In this document: positions 34,191 to 42,261 of the stretch, piece after piece
Layout: each line of letters begins with the position of its first letter
Numbering within the stretch: position 1 is the first letter of the stretch
Assembly (NCBI GenBank): GCA_022340265.1
Contig: JAJDOH010000164.1
Coordinates: forward strand, 1-45,597
DNA: 45,597 bases
Direction: 5' to 3'
Source: Deltaproteobacteria bacterium
Lineage (GTDB): Bacteria; Desulfobacterota; DSM-4660; Desulfatiglandales; Desulfatiglandaceae
Notes under the pieces: generated by a model
Seen by the model: only the letters and a program-made list of their open reading frames with translations
What the model was told of the DNA's origin: nothing
Databases searched by the model: none
Program-made: the position numbers and the translations under genes

Positions 34191-34784
34191 ATGATGGCGG
34201 AAAGAAAGAAGGGTGGCCTGGAACAGAACGCCTTCGTGCCCTCCTTGACGGAATTAAGAGGCCGACAGTCTGTGCGGGCAACCTTCAAATTGAGCGGCAG
34301 GGCCATAGAAGCGATCAGTATAGCGGCGGCGCACATGGGGATTAAACAGAAGTCTCTGTTCGATCATCTCATTGATGATGTGGAATCTCTGGCGCTGGTT
34401 GCGCGGGAAATTGAAACCAAACGCTTTTTGAACCTGAAACGGGTTCAGAAAACCTTTGTTCTGAGCCGGCGAACGCTTTACTGTCTTGAAACGGTTTCAA
34501 AAGATTTGGATACACCGAGGGATGCGCTTGTGGAATACTCCATTGCCAGACTTTTGCCGGTGATTGAGGAAGAGCGAAAAAAGCATGAAAAAAGAAAAGT
34601 GCTGCTCCAGGAAATCGAAAAATACCTTGAAGCTGGCGAGGAACTGTCCGAAAGAGTGGAACGATCGCTCGGACCGGAAGACCTGGTCAGTGAAAAGCTG
34701 AAAGGGGCGCTTTCCACATTGCGCAATACCTGTGAGACAACGGCGGCATTTGTGGAAAGGGGGAAGGTGATTGAGCAGTTTTGA
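34191..34784 (+). CDS. protein with two tandem ribbon-helix-helix-like repeats
   Basis: A 197-residue cytoplasmic protein that I do not recognise as a named family. Two segments align with each other: VRATFKLSGRAIEAISIAAA... (about 24-60) and VQKTFVLSRRTLYCLETVS... (about 83-120). Each has a beta-strand-like start, a turn with LS.R, and two helices, the layout of CopG/Arc ribbon-helix-helix DNA-binding units. A charged coiled coil follows (EEERKKHEKRKVLLQEIEKYLEAGEE). A single chain holding both halves could fold as a built-in dimer. Start MMAERKKGG at 34191 or 34194 is chosen for the GAGG just upstream. It lies 145 bases before the S1 gene. Confidence 0.6.
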   Translation: MMAERKKGGLEQNAFVPSLTELRGRQSVRATFKLSGRAIEAISIAAAHMGIKQKSLFDHLIDDVESLALVAREIETKRFLNLKRVQKTFVLSRRTLYCLETVSKDLDTPRDALVEYSIARLLPVIEEERKKHEKRKVLLQEIEKYLEAGEELSERVERSLGPEDLVSEKLKGALSTLRNTCETTAAFVERGKVIEQF

Positions 34785-34929
34785 AACCGGTTCTGTTGAA
34801 AATGCCGCCAGACTCTGATAAGGAGTGATGGAAGCGCTTTTTGCGGATCCAGGCCCAATGCAAATCGAAGATGAATGCGGCGATTTCAGAAAAAGACCAT
34901 TTATGAACGGAAACCAGAGGATCACGAGA

Positions 34930-36411
34930 ATGAACGAGGAAATCGGGGAAGATATTCCCGAAGAAATGGAAAACACGGATTCGGCGGAAGAAAGCTTTGC
35001 CGATCTCTTTGAGGCTTTCGACAAAAACGTTAGTGATGATATTCGGGTAGGCGATAAAATCAGCGGGGAAATCATATCCGTCGGCAGAGACGCTGTATTT
35101 GTGGACACCGGAACGAGGATTGACGGCGTGGTGGAAAAGGCTGAACTGCTCAATGACGAGGGTGAACTCGACTGCAAGGTGGGGGACGTGCTGGAGCTCT
35201 ACGCCGTAATGGTCAAAGGGGGGGAGATACGCCTTTCAAAGGCTGTTGCCGGCGGCGGGGGCATGGAGATTCTGCAGGATGCCTATGAAGAATCGATCCC
35301 GGTTGAAGGAAAGGTGAAATCCCTCAACAAAGGTGGTTTTGACGTCTTGCTGGGGAACAGGCGAGCCTTTTGTCCCATCAGCCAGATGGATATTCATTAC
35401 GTGGAGAAACCGGAAGATTACGTGGGGCAAGCCTTTGAATTTCTCATCACGGATTTTGAGGAAAGTGGCCGCAATATTGTGTTATCCAGACGAAAACTGT
35501 TGGAGAAGGCCGTCGAAAAAGCCCGTAAAAGCTTTTTTGAAGACCTGGTGGTGGGAAGTGAGATGACAGGCCGGGTTACCAAGCTCATGCCCTTTGGCGC
35601 TTTTGTTGAGCTCACTCCCGGCGTGGAGGGGATGGTTCACATTTCCGAACTGGGATGGTCCCGTGTGGAAAAACCCTCCGATGTGCTTCAGGTGGGGGAT
35701 GCCGTAAAGGTGAAGGTCTTAGGCGTTGCGCCGGACGAAAAGTCGCATCAGATGAAGATATCCCTTTCCATCAAACAGACCGCCGATGATCCCTGGCTGT
35801 CGGTGACGGATCGGTTCAAGGAAGGTGACGTGGTGGAAGGAAAAGTATCCCGATGTGCACCGTTCGGGGCTTTTGTAGAGATTGAACCGGGTGTTGAGGG
35901 ACTGGTTCATATCAGCGAGATGAGTTACCGGAAGCGGGTCCTGAAAGCCGAAGATGTGGTTTCGCCCGGCGATTTGATTCAGGTGCTGATCAAGGAGATC
36001 GATTCTTCCAGGCAGCGGATTTCCCTCAGTATGCGGGACGTGGAAGGGGATCCCTGGGCGGGGATTGCCAGAAAATACCGGACAGGCCAGGCGGTTGAAG
36101 CCACTGTTGAAAAGCATGAAAACTTCGGTATCTTCGTTTCTCTGGAGCCGGGTATTTCGGCGCTGTTGCCCAAGAGCCGGATTCGGGAATCGGCCAGCCC
36201 CGGCCGCATTGAAAAAACAAGGCCGGGGGATACGATTCCGGTGGTGATTGAAAATGTAAACGTTGAAGAACGGAAGATTTCCGTGGGTCCGGGGGATGCG
36301 CAGGACGAAGGTGAATGGCGGCGGTTTGTGCCCGACAAAGATCAAAACGGGGGGATGGGTTCCCTGGGTGAGAAGCTGAAACAGGCCCTTGCGGCAAAGG
36401 AGAAAGGTTGA
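34930..36411 (+). CDS. ribosomal protein S1-like protein, five S1 domains
   Basis: A 493-residue protein with five OB-fold S1 repeats in order: DKISGEIISVGRDAVFVDTG, PVEGKVKSLNKGGFDVLLG, EMTGRVTKLMPFGAFVELTP, VVEGKVSRCAPFGAFVEIEP and AVEATVEKHENFGIFVSLEP. Repeats three and four carry the RNA-binding PFGAFVE...GVEGLVHISE motif in full. Bacterial RpsA normally has six, so this is either a short RpsA or a second S1-like RNA-binding protein; the latter is common in this phylum. The ATG at 34930 is preferred because AGAGG sits nine bases upstream, whereas the earlier ATG at 34828 has its AAGGAG too close. An acidic N-terminus (EEIGEDIPEEMENTD) precedes repeat one. Confidence 0.9.
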   Translation: MNEEIGEDIPEEMENTDSAEESFADLFEAFDKNVSDDIRVGDKISGEIISVGRDAVFVDTGTRIDGVVEKAELLNDEGELDCKVGDVLELYAVMVKGGEIRLSKAVAGGGGMEILQDAYEESIPVEGKVKSLNKGGFDVLLGNRRAFCPISQMDIHYVEKPEDYVGQAFEFLITDFEESGRNIVLSRRKLLEKAVEKARKSFFEDLVVGSEMTGRVTKLMPFGAFVELTPGVEGMVHISELGWSRVEKPSDVLQVGDAVKVKVLGVAPDEKSHQMKISLSIKQTADDPWLSVTDRFKEGDVVEGKVSRCAPFGAFVEIEPGVEGLVHISEMSYRKRVLKAEDVVSPGDLIQVLIKEIDSSRQRISLSMRDVEGDPWAGIARKYRTGQAVEATVEKHENFGIFVSLEPGISALLPKSRIRESASPGRIEKTRPGDTIPVVIENVNVEERKISVGPGDAQDEGEWRRFVPDKDQNGGMGSLGEKLKQALAAKEKG

Positions 36412-36441
36412 TTCAAGCCTTTTATTAAGGAGCTTTTCCTG

Positions 36442-37182
36442 ATGTCTTTTATTAAATGTTGGCTTGTTATTTTGGTTCTGCCGTTGCTGTTTCTTTTTCA
36501 AGGTTTAGAGGCGGCGGCTACGGACTGGGGAGGATTGCTGGACACCGTTAAAAAGGCAGCGGGCCAAAATGAAAGCCTTTCCACGGGAGAGATTGCAGAT
36601 GGTTTGAAGGAGGCCCTTGAAATCGGGACGGAAAACGCCGTCAAAGCGGTGGGTAAGACGGGCGGATACACCGATAATTCCGAAATCAAGATTCCCCTTC
36701 CCGGTTCCATTGAAAAGGTTCGGGGGATGCTCACGGCTCTGGGGTATGGTTCCCAGGTGGACGAATTTGACAGAAGCATGAACCGTGCTGCGGAGATTGC
36801 GGCGCCAAAGGCAAAGGCCATTTTCTGGGACAGTATCAAACAGATGACCTTCTCCGATGCCAAGGGTATTTTGAACGGCGGAGACACAGCCGCCACCGAT
36901 TATCTTAAAAAGAAGAGTTCCGGTCATCTGGAAGAGGTTTTTCGCCCCATCATTCACAATGCCATGGGCGAAGTGGGGGTCACCCGCAAATATCAGGCTC
37001 TGGCGCAACCCCTTGAAAACATCCCCTTTGCCAAGGGTACGGTTCCGGATCTGGATGGGTATGTCACCGACGGCGCTTTGAAGGGACTTTTTTACATGCT
37101 GGGGCAGGAAGAAAAGAAAATTCGAGAAAATCCCGCGGCCCGGGCCACGGACCTCTTAAAGAAGGTCTTCGGCGGGTCGTGA
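36442..37182 (+). CDS. DUF4197-family exported protein
   Basis: A 246-residue protein with a Sec signal (about residues 1-26, ending EAAATDW) and a helical body typical of DUF4197: LSTGEIADGLKEALEIGTENAVKAVGK, IPLPGSIEKVRGMLTALGYG, MNRAAEIAAPKAKAIFWDSIKQM, SDAKGILNGGDTAATDYLKKKS and VTDGALKGLFYMLGQEEKKIREN. The function of this family is not known; the protein is periplasmic or lipid-layer facing. AAGGAG is 9-10 bases ahead of the ATG. It may be co-transcribed with the S1 gene 31 bases upstream. Confidence 0.88.
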   Translation: MSFIKCWLVILVLPLLFLFQGLEAAATDWGGLLDTVKKAAGQNESLSTGEIADGLKEALEIGTENAVKAVGKTGGYTDNSEIKIPLPGSIEKVRGMLTALGYGSQVDEFDRSMNRAAEIAAPKAKAIFWDSIKQMTFSDAKGILNGGDTAATDYLKKKSSGHLEEVFRPIIHNAMGEVGVTRKYQALAQPLENIPFAKGTVPDLDGYVTDGALKGLFYMLGQEEKKIRENPAARATDLLKKVFGGS

Positions 37183-37207
37183 AAACCCTGGAAGAGGAGG
37201 GATTGAT

Positions 37208-37729
37208 ATGGAACTGGAAGGCAAGAAGATCATTATTTTGATTGAAGAGATGTTTAATGACCATGAATTCTGGTATCCCTACTACCGTTTGAAAGAAGCC
37301 GGTGCGGAAGTGGTTGTGGTGGGATCGGGCAGCGCCGATACGTACAAGGGGAAATCCGGAACCGTGGGAAAGCCGGATGTCAGTGTTGATCAGGTGAATG
37401 CCGCTGATTTTGACGGCATCATTATTCCGGGCGGGTATGCCCCGGATATGATGCGGCGGCATCCCAAAATGGTGAAACTGGTGAAATCCATTTTTGAAGC
37501 GGGCAAGGTGGTGGCGGCCGTCTGTCATGCCGGGTGGATGCTGGCTTCCGCCGAGATACTGGAAGGCCGGACAGTGACCTCCTTTTTCGCCATCAAGGAT
37601 GATCTGGTGCACGCGGGTGCCACTTGGGTGGACGAGGAAGTGGTGGTCGACGGAAACCTCATTACCAGCCGAACCCCGGATGATCTTCCAGCTTTCATGA
37701 GAGCCATCATTAAAGAAATTGCATCATAG
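37208..37729 (+). CDS. DJ-1/PfpI-family protein
   Basis: A 173-residue cytoplasmic class I glutamine-amidotransferase-like protein. The core reads KKIIILIEEMFNDHEFWYP, DGIIIPGGYAPDMMRRHP and the nucleophile elbow AVCHAGWMLASAEIL (Cys near 102, followed by His), then ITSRTPDDLPAFMRAII. Family roles range from protease to glyoxalase or deglycase, and cannot be separated by sequence alone. The 'HEFWYPYYRLKEAG' N-terminus is typical of the PfpI/YhbO-like branch. Own RBS GGAGGGA; 25 bases after DUF4197. It is followed by a strong terminator at 37761. Confidence 0.93.
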   Translation: MELEGKKIIILIEEMFNDHEFWYPYYRLKEAGAEVVVVGSGSADTYKGKSGTVGKPDVSVDQVNAADFDGIIIPGGYAPDMMRRHPKMVKLVKSIFEAGKVVAAVCHAGWMLASAEILEGRTVTSFFAIKDDLVHAGATWVDEEVVVDGNLITSRTPDDLPAFMRAIIKEIAS

Positions 37730-37760
37730 CTCGCCGGTCTTTTCAAATGTTTTTTAATAT

Positions 37761-37805
37761 GACGGGTTCTCGTCTGGTAAATCAGGCGGGAACCCGTCAT
37801 TTTCT
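37761..37805 (+). terminator. strong intrinsic terminator
   Basis: A 16-base-pair stem from GACGGGTTCTCGTCTG (37761-37776) and CAGGCGGGAACCCGTC (37783-37798), with two G-U wobbles, loop GTAAAT, then ATTTTCTTCTTT. It ends the S1-DUF4197-PfpI run. Confidence 0.85.
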
Positions 37806-37863
37806 TCTTTGTTCCTGCATCATGTTTTTCGAGGGCAATCCCTCACTAAATAACCCATTCGCC

Positions 37864-38115
37864 TCAGGGATGTCTCGCTGACATGGATTTGAGGATGCCG
37901 ACGGTACCGATGAGCAGCCATGAGAACTCAATGATAAAAGCGGACAGATTGAACTTAAAATATAGTGAAATGCAAATAAATAAAGCACCAAATAAATTCA
38001 TAACGCTAAATTTTATTGATTTATTGTCTATTTTATATATTTTAAGCAATAATTAGGCACGTAGAATCAAAAAAACGCCAACGTTGCCCAAAAAATCGTA
38101 CCAATGATATATCAT
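37864..38115 (-). pseudogene. CBU_0592-family membrane protein gene broken by one in-frame stop
   Basis: From ATG 38115 (GAGGAT nine bases ahead) the frame reads MIYHWYDFLGNVGVFLILRA, then TAA at 38055-38053, then continues LLLKIYKIDNKSIKF...MNLFGALFICISLYFKFNLSAFIIEFSWLLIGTVGILKS to a TGA at 37864. With the stop read as tyrosine this is one intact 83-residue, three-helix protein of the CBU_0592 type (membrane, unknown function). A single base change (TAT or TAC to TAA) explains the break. Sequencing error is the alternative. A TTG-started 61-residue version (38049) would lack the first helix. Confidence 0.75.
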
Positions 38116-38194
38116 TTTGAATCCTCAGAAAGTAAATTCAATGCTTTTTGTCAGAAGCAGCTCAGGGTTTTCGTTCTTTTGTTTGAATCAATCA

Positions 38195-38404
38195 TTAGCG
38201 GGTGAACCTGTGTCCGCGGGGAAGAACAGCCAAGAAGAAAATGGACAGTTTGGGATTTAGGATATTTATCAGCAGGCCCTTTAACGCAATCTTTCGAAGC
38301 GCCTGTTTTTGATGGGAATCGTTAAATTTAAGGGCGCCTTTCTCACGCCACATGGACCACGCCAGATAGAGTAAATAGCTGGAAAACGTGTGCATAGGGG
38401 CCAT
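38195..38404 (-). pseudogene. LysE-family translocator fragment
   Basis: The 69-residue frame contains SSYLLYLAWSMWREKGALKF and ALRKIALKGLLINILNPKLSIFFLAVLP, the middle of LysE/RhtB amino-acid exporters (about 200 residues). The N-terminal helix and the C-terminal three helices are missing; the homology breaks into RGHRFTR and a stop. Nothing upstream of ATG 38404 extends it. It is therefore a relic next to the broken CBU_0592 gene. Confidence 0.75.
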
Positions 38405-38433
38405 TGTTTATTTCGCAGGGGGCCTTGGGCCGG

Positions 38434-39213
38434 TCATTCCGCATTCTGTTTAGCGATCAGCGCAGCCCCCAATGCGCCCACCAGTTGGGGGTCATCCGGC
38501 ACTGAGGGTATTTCTCCCAGGCTTTCTGCAAAGAGGGCTACCACCCCCTGATTTTTGGCCACGCCCCCGCTCATGGTATACGGTCCGGCAGGGCCCACGG
38601 AACGTACCATGCTCATGATCCGGTTTACAACGGAGCGGTGAAGCCCTTTGATGATTTCAGCCAGGGAATGGTTGCGGGCAACGAGGGAGACAATTTCGCT
38701 TTCCGCAAAAACCGTGCAGACACTGCTGATGGCCACTTCCCCTTGGGCTGAAAGGGACAATTTTCCCAGGTCTTCCAGGGTGAGTTCCAGTTTTGCGGCC
38801 ATCACCTCCAGAAAACGCCCGGTGCCGGCGGCACACTTGTCGTTCATGGTGAAATTGAGGACCTTGCCACCCGTTCCCACCCGAATAACCTTGGAATCCT
38901 GCCCGCCGATGTCGATCACGGTATGACAATGGGGGAAGAGGTGCCGGGCGCCCATGGCATGGCATGAGATTTCGGTGACGGCTTTTTTCGCAGCGGGCAC
39001 AGCGGTGCGTCCGTATCCGGTACCGATGATGCATGCGATTTGGTCCATGGACACGCCCGCCTGTTCCGCTGCCTGCCCCATGGCCGACTCCGCCGCCCGG
39101 GTGCTGTTGGCCCCGGTCATGGTAATGGCACTACCCGCTATTTTGGCATTTTCGTCGATCACCACCACATCCGTGGAGAGCGATCCCACATCAACGCCCA
39201 TGTAATAGGTCAT
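38434..39213 (-). CDS. HgdC/BadF-type activator of 2-hydroxyacyl-CoA dehydratase
   Basis: A 259-residue ASKHA-fold ATPase. Seen: phosphate-1 GVDVGSLSTDVVVID (residues 6-20), connect-1 VIDIGGQDSKVI (about 96-107), and the two cysteine loops NDKCAAGTGRFLE (about 124) and SVCTVFAESEIVSL (about 165) that hold the shared 4Fe-4S cluster in the homodimer. Such proteins drive a low-potential electron, with ATP, into hydroxyacyl-CoA dehydratases or benzoyl-CoA reductases. No dehydratase subunit lies in the window, so the client is elsewhere or is a corrinoid enzyme, as the operon partner is a cobalamin gene 25 bases upstream. Confidence 0.9.
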   Translation of the reverse strand: MTYYMGVDVGSLSTDVVVIDENAKIAGSAITMTGANSTRAAESAMGQAAEQAGVSMDQIACIIGTGYGRTAVPAAKKAVTEISCHAMGARHLFPHCHTVIDIGGQDSKVIRVGTGGKVLNFTMNDKCAAGTGRFLEVMAAKLELTLEDLGKLSLSAQGEVAISSVCTVFAESEIVSLVARNHSLAEIIKGLHRSVVNRIMSMVRSVGPAGPYTMSGGVAKNQGVVALFAESLGEIPSVPDDPQLVGALGAALIAKQNAE

Positions 39214-39238
39214 GATATCCCTCAGTGTTTTTCCCGTA

Positions 39239-41815
39239 TTATTTTAGCCCGATCCGTCTGTAGATATCGTCAATCCGGAGCCCTTCCCGGACCATATCCG
39301 CCAGGCGGTTGAAGGCGGGTTCCAGGTCATAGGTGGCCGTGATTTTGCCCAACGGTTTCATGCCGCGCCGTTTTCTCTGGCAGTCGATAAACCAGCGTCT
39401 GAAAGCATCCCGGTCAAAGACGCCGTGAAGGTATGTTCCCCAGATCATCCCGTTTTGCGACCTCAGCCCGATAGTCTCGCCGTTCTCCCCTGCGATGATG
39501 GGGGAAGCCTCTTTCCCTTCCGTCTTGCCGTGGTGGATCTCATACCCTTCCAGCTCAAAACCGGTTTCCAGGTGTTTGGCCTTGATGGCCTTGAGCGTTT
39601 TTTCCCGGTCGAGGGTGGTGGTGATATTTAAAAGTGAAAGACCCTGCATGGTTTTGCCGCCGGATTCGATGCCGTGGGGGTCATGAATGGTCGTTCCCAG
39701 CATCTGAAAACCGCCGCAAACACCCACGATTTCCGTTTCACCGTTGCTGGCAAACGTCCATATGCGTTCGGCAAAGCCTTCTTTAAACAGGTAATCGATA
39801 TCCCCGATGACGTTCTTGCTCCCCGGCAAAATCATCACATCGGGGGTACCCAGATCCCGCACGTTTCCGATGACGCGCAGGGTTACGTCGGGTTCCATCT
39901 TAAGGCAGTCGAAGTCCGTAAAGTTCGAAATGTGAGGCAAATCAATCACCGCAATATCTATGGCATCTTTATTGACCGTTCCCCTGTCTTTAACTATCTG
40001 GTTTTTAAAGGAGACCGAGTCTTCTTCCGGAAGCCCCAGGTTCCTGATGTAGGGGACCACCCCGTAAGTGGGAAGCCCGGTATATTGTTCCGTAAAATCG
40101 ATGGCATCATTCAGCAGGTCCTTCTGGCCGCGAAAACGGTTGACGATAAAGCCCGCCATACACGCCCGTTCCCATTCGGAGAGAACCTCCATGGTGCCGA
40201 TAAAGGACGCAAAAACACCCCCCCGATCGATATCCCCCACCAGCAGCACAGGGGCCCGCGCATAATCGGCCATTTTCATGTTCACGATGTCATGGTGCTT
40301 CAAGTTCACCTCTGCCGGGCTTCCCGCTCCTTCAAGCACAATCACGTCGTTTTCCGATGCCAGGGTATCGTAGGCCTCTTTGACGAACTCAAATGCGGTC
40401 GGTTTATATTTAATGTAATGGTTCACATCCATGTTGCCCACCGGCTTTCCCATGACGACCACCTGGGACCCCGTATCACTGTTGGGTTTGAGCAGTACCG
40501 GGTTCATCCTTACATCCGGTTTCAGCCGGCAGGCCTGGGCCTGTACCACCTGGGCACGACCCATTTCGCCGCCATTTTCCGTCACATAGCTGTTTAGCGA
40601 CATGTTCTGGGCCTTGAATGGGGCCACATGGTAACCGTCCTGGAGGAGAATGCGGCAAAGGGCCGCCGTCATAATACTCTTGCCGGCATTGGAACTGGTT
40701 CCCTGAAGCATTACTGCCGGCGGCCGTTTCTTTGCTTTGGCTCGATCTCCTGTCCTTAACAGTGGGCGAAGGGCTTCAACCAGTCGAACATTGTCACGGG
40801 GATTTCGGACGGCGATCCGGAAGAAGCGGTTGTCCAGGCCCTCGTAATTATTGCACACTCTGATGGCGATGCCTCTTTCCAGAAGCCTCGATGCCAATTG
40901 GGGAGCGTCCATGTCGCTCCGGTTCATGCGAATGAACAGATAATTGGCCTCGCCTTCATACACATACAGACCGGGTAGTTTACTGAGAGCCTTTGACAGT
41001 TGCGCCCGCTCTTTGTTGACAAGAACCTTTGTCTGCTCGATGAGCCGGGCGTCACCAATCGCTTTTTCGCCAACCCGTTGCGCGATGGTATTGACTGACC
41101 AGGGCGGCATCAACCTGTCTATGGCGTCGATTCTCTCCTTTACGCCAGCCACAAAGCCCAGTCGAAGCCCCGGAATGGCAAAACTCTTTGTGAGAGAACA
41201 GAGAACCAACATATTCTGGAGCCGCTTATCGATGAGCCGATCAAGCCCTTCCACAAAATCCCCAAAAGCCTCATCGATAATAAAAAGGGTATTCGAATTG
41301 GCCTTTGCCAGGCCAATGATGACGTTCGGGTTGATGGACCTACCGGTCGGGTTATTGGGCTGCCCCAGAAAAACCAGTTCGTCTCCTTTAAGTTTTTCCT
41401 GTAATCGTTCGGTATTAAAGATGAAATTTTCTTCTTCCAACAACGCCAGCTTTTCCACTGAAAGCCCTGCCAGTTCGCAGGCAGTGGCATAGTCCGCATA
41501 GGATGGAACGGGAATCACGGCCCGTTTTTTTTCAAATGCCCTCGGTATAATGTAAAGTAGCTCGGTTGATCCGTTCCCGAAAAGAACTTCATCCGGCGAT
41601 AGCAGCCATTGATCGCAAAGGGCCTTTACCAGTGGTGTACAATCCGGGTCGGGGTAATTGACCAGATCGGAAAGGCTGGCGCTGACAACGGGACGGAACC
41701 ATTCGGGAAGTCCCAGCGGGTTGATGTTGGCGGAAAAATCTAGGATTTCCTTTTCAGAAAGCCCTGCTTTGTTGGCAATCAGCCTGATGTGGCCGCCATG
41801 CTTGAATTCTTTCAT
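39239..41815 (-). CDS. fused threonine-phosphate decarboxylase-like CobC/CobD and cobyric acid synthase CobQ
   Basis: An 858-residue fusion acting in cobalamin assembly. Residues about 1-355 are a PLP class I aminotransferase-like CobD/CobC (HGGHIRLIANKAGLSEKEILDFSANINPLG; PLP lysine in SLTKSFAIPGLRLG near 210), which makes aminopropanol phosphate. Residues about 366-855 are CobQ (MLQGTSSNAGKS P-loop near 369, IDLPHISNFTDFD, GVCGGFQMLG Cys near 695, YLHGVFD His near 800), which amidates adenosylcobyrinic acid diamide. The ATG at 41815 is used; an in-frame start at 41875 lies in the riboswitch terminator hairpin. A B12 riboswitch precedes it. The HgdC-like gene follows after 25 bases. Confidence 0.93.
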   Translation of the reverse strand: MKEFKHGGHIRLIANKAGLSEKEILDFSANINPLGLPEWFRPVVSASLSDLVNYPDPDCTPLVKALCDQWLLSPDEVLFGNGSTELLYIIPRAFEKKRAVIPVPSYADYATACELAGLSVEKLALLEEENFIFNTERLQEKLKGDELVFLGQPNNPTGRSINPNVIIGLAKANSNTLFIIDEAFGDFVEGLDRLIDKRLQNMLVLCSLTKSFAIPGLRLGFVAGVKERIDAIDRLMPPWSVNTIAQRVGEKAIGDARLIEQTKVLVNKERAQLSKALSKLPGLYVYEGEANYLFIRMNRSDMDAPQLASRLLERGIAIRVCNNYEGLDNRFFRIAVRNPRDNVRLVEALRPLLRTGDRAKAKKRPPAVMLQGTSSNAGKSIMTAALCRILLQDGYHVAPFKAQNMSLNSYVTENGGEMGRAQVVQAQACRLKPDVRMNPVLLKPNSDTGSQVVVMGKPVGNMDVNHYIKYKPTAFEFVKEAYDTLASENDVIVLEGAGSPAEVNLKHHDIVNMKMADYARAPVLLVGDIDRGGVFASFIGTMEVLSEWERACMAGFIVNRFRGQKDLLNDAIDFTEQYTGLPTYGVVPYIRNLGLPEEDSVSFKNQIVKDRGTVNKDAIDIAVIDLPHISNFTDFDCLKMEPDVTLRVIGNVRDLGTPDVMILPGSKNVIGDIDYLFKEGFAERIWTFASNGETEIVGVCGGFQMLGTTIHDPHGIESGGKTMQGLSLLNITTTLDREKTLKAIKAKHLETGFELEGYEIHHGKTEGKEASPIIAGENGETIGLRSQNGMIWGTYLHGVFDRDAFRRWFIDCQRKRRGMKPLGKITATYDLEPAFNRLADMVREGLRIDDIYRRIGLK

Positions 41816-41849
41816 CGTTTCTCTTTGTACTTTCGTTATTTTCCGTGGC

Positions 41850-41884
41850 AAAAAAAACCCGAAGCCATTATCCATGGCTTCGGG
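41850..41884 (-). terminator. riboswitch-controlled intrinsic terminator
   Basis: On the minus strand CCCGAAGCCAT (41884-41874), loop GGATA, ATGGCTTCGGG (41868-41858), then eight T (41857-41850). It sits between the cobalamin aptamer and the cobCQ ATG, so B12 binding probably switches transcription off here. Confidence 0.85.
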
Positions 41885-41951
41885 ATTCCGTATTCAATCC
41901 GTTACAGACAGCCCCCTCCCGTCCACGAAGGGTTTTTTCCGACTGTTTTTT

Positions 41952-42116
41952 ACCGGCAGGTCTTCTGGCTTCCTCCCTCTTTCAGCGGCCTTCCCGGCAA
42001 AAAACATCCCAGTGACTTGAACTTGCTAAAAAAGTTCCACTTTTTGGTTCGGACAATAGTGGAGAGGTTACAGCGGCGGGCCCGCGACGGAATCACACCG
42101 TCTTCCCTTGACCGGT
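41952..42116 (-). promoter_or_regulatory. cobalamin (B12) riboswitch
   Basis: Read on the minus strand, the conserved blocks are in order: ACCGG (42116), GGTGTGATTCCGTCGCGG then GCCCGCCGCTGTAA (about 42101-42069), AGTCACTGGG (about 42018-42008), GCCGGGAAGGC (about 41998-41988) and GAGGAAGCCAGAAGACCTGC then CGGT (about 41976-41952). These match the aptamer core, the ACTG block and the B12 box. P1 closes ACCGG with CCGGT. It controls the CobCD-CobQ gene. Confidence 0.95.
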
Positions 42117-42261
42117 TGGTGAAGAATCTATAGCAAGAAGAGATTCCTGTCAAGATCAATATCTTGCCTGGCCATAAGGCGGCATGACAATTCTTGGACA
42201 CGATTTTTCTCTTTTGGCGTACCTTGTTCCGTCAGCATTTCTGCGCTATCGCCGGGGCGTG

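Noticed and set aside
41816-41875. Upstream in-frame start of the CobCD-CobQ gene (adds about 20 residues)
   Set aside because: The extension is encoded by the terminator hairpin and its T run, and the family N-terminus begins with the HGGHI segment after the ATG at 41815.
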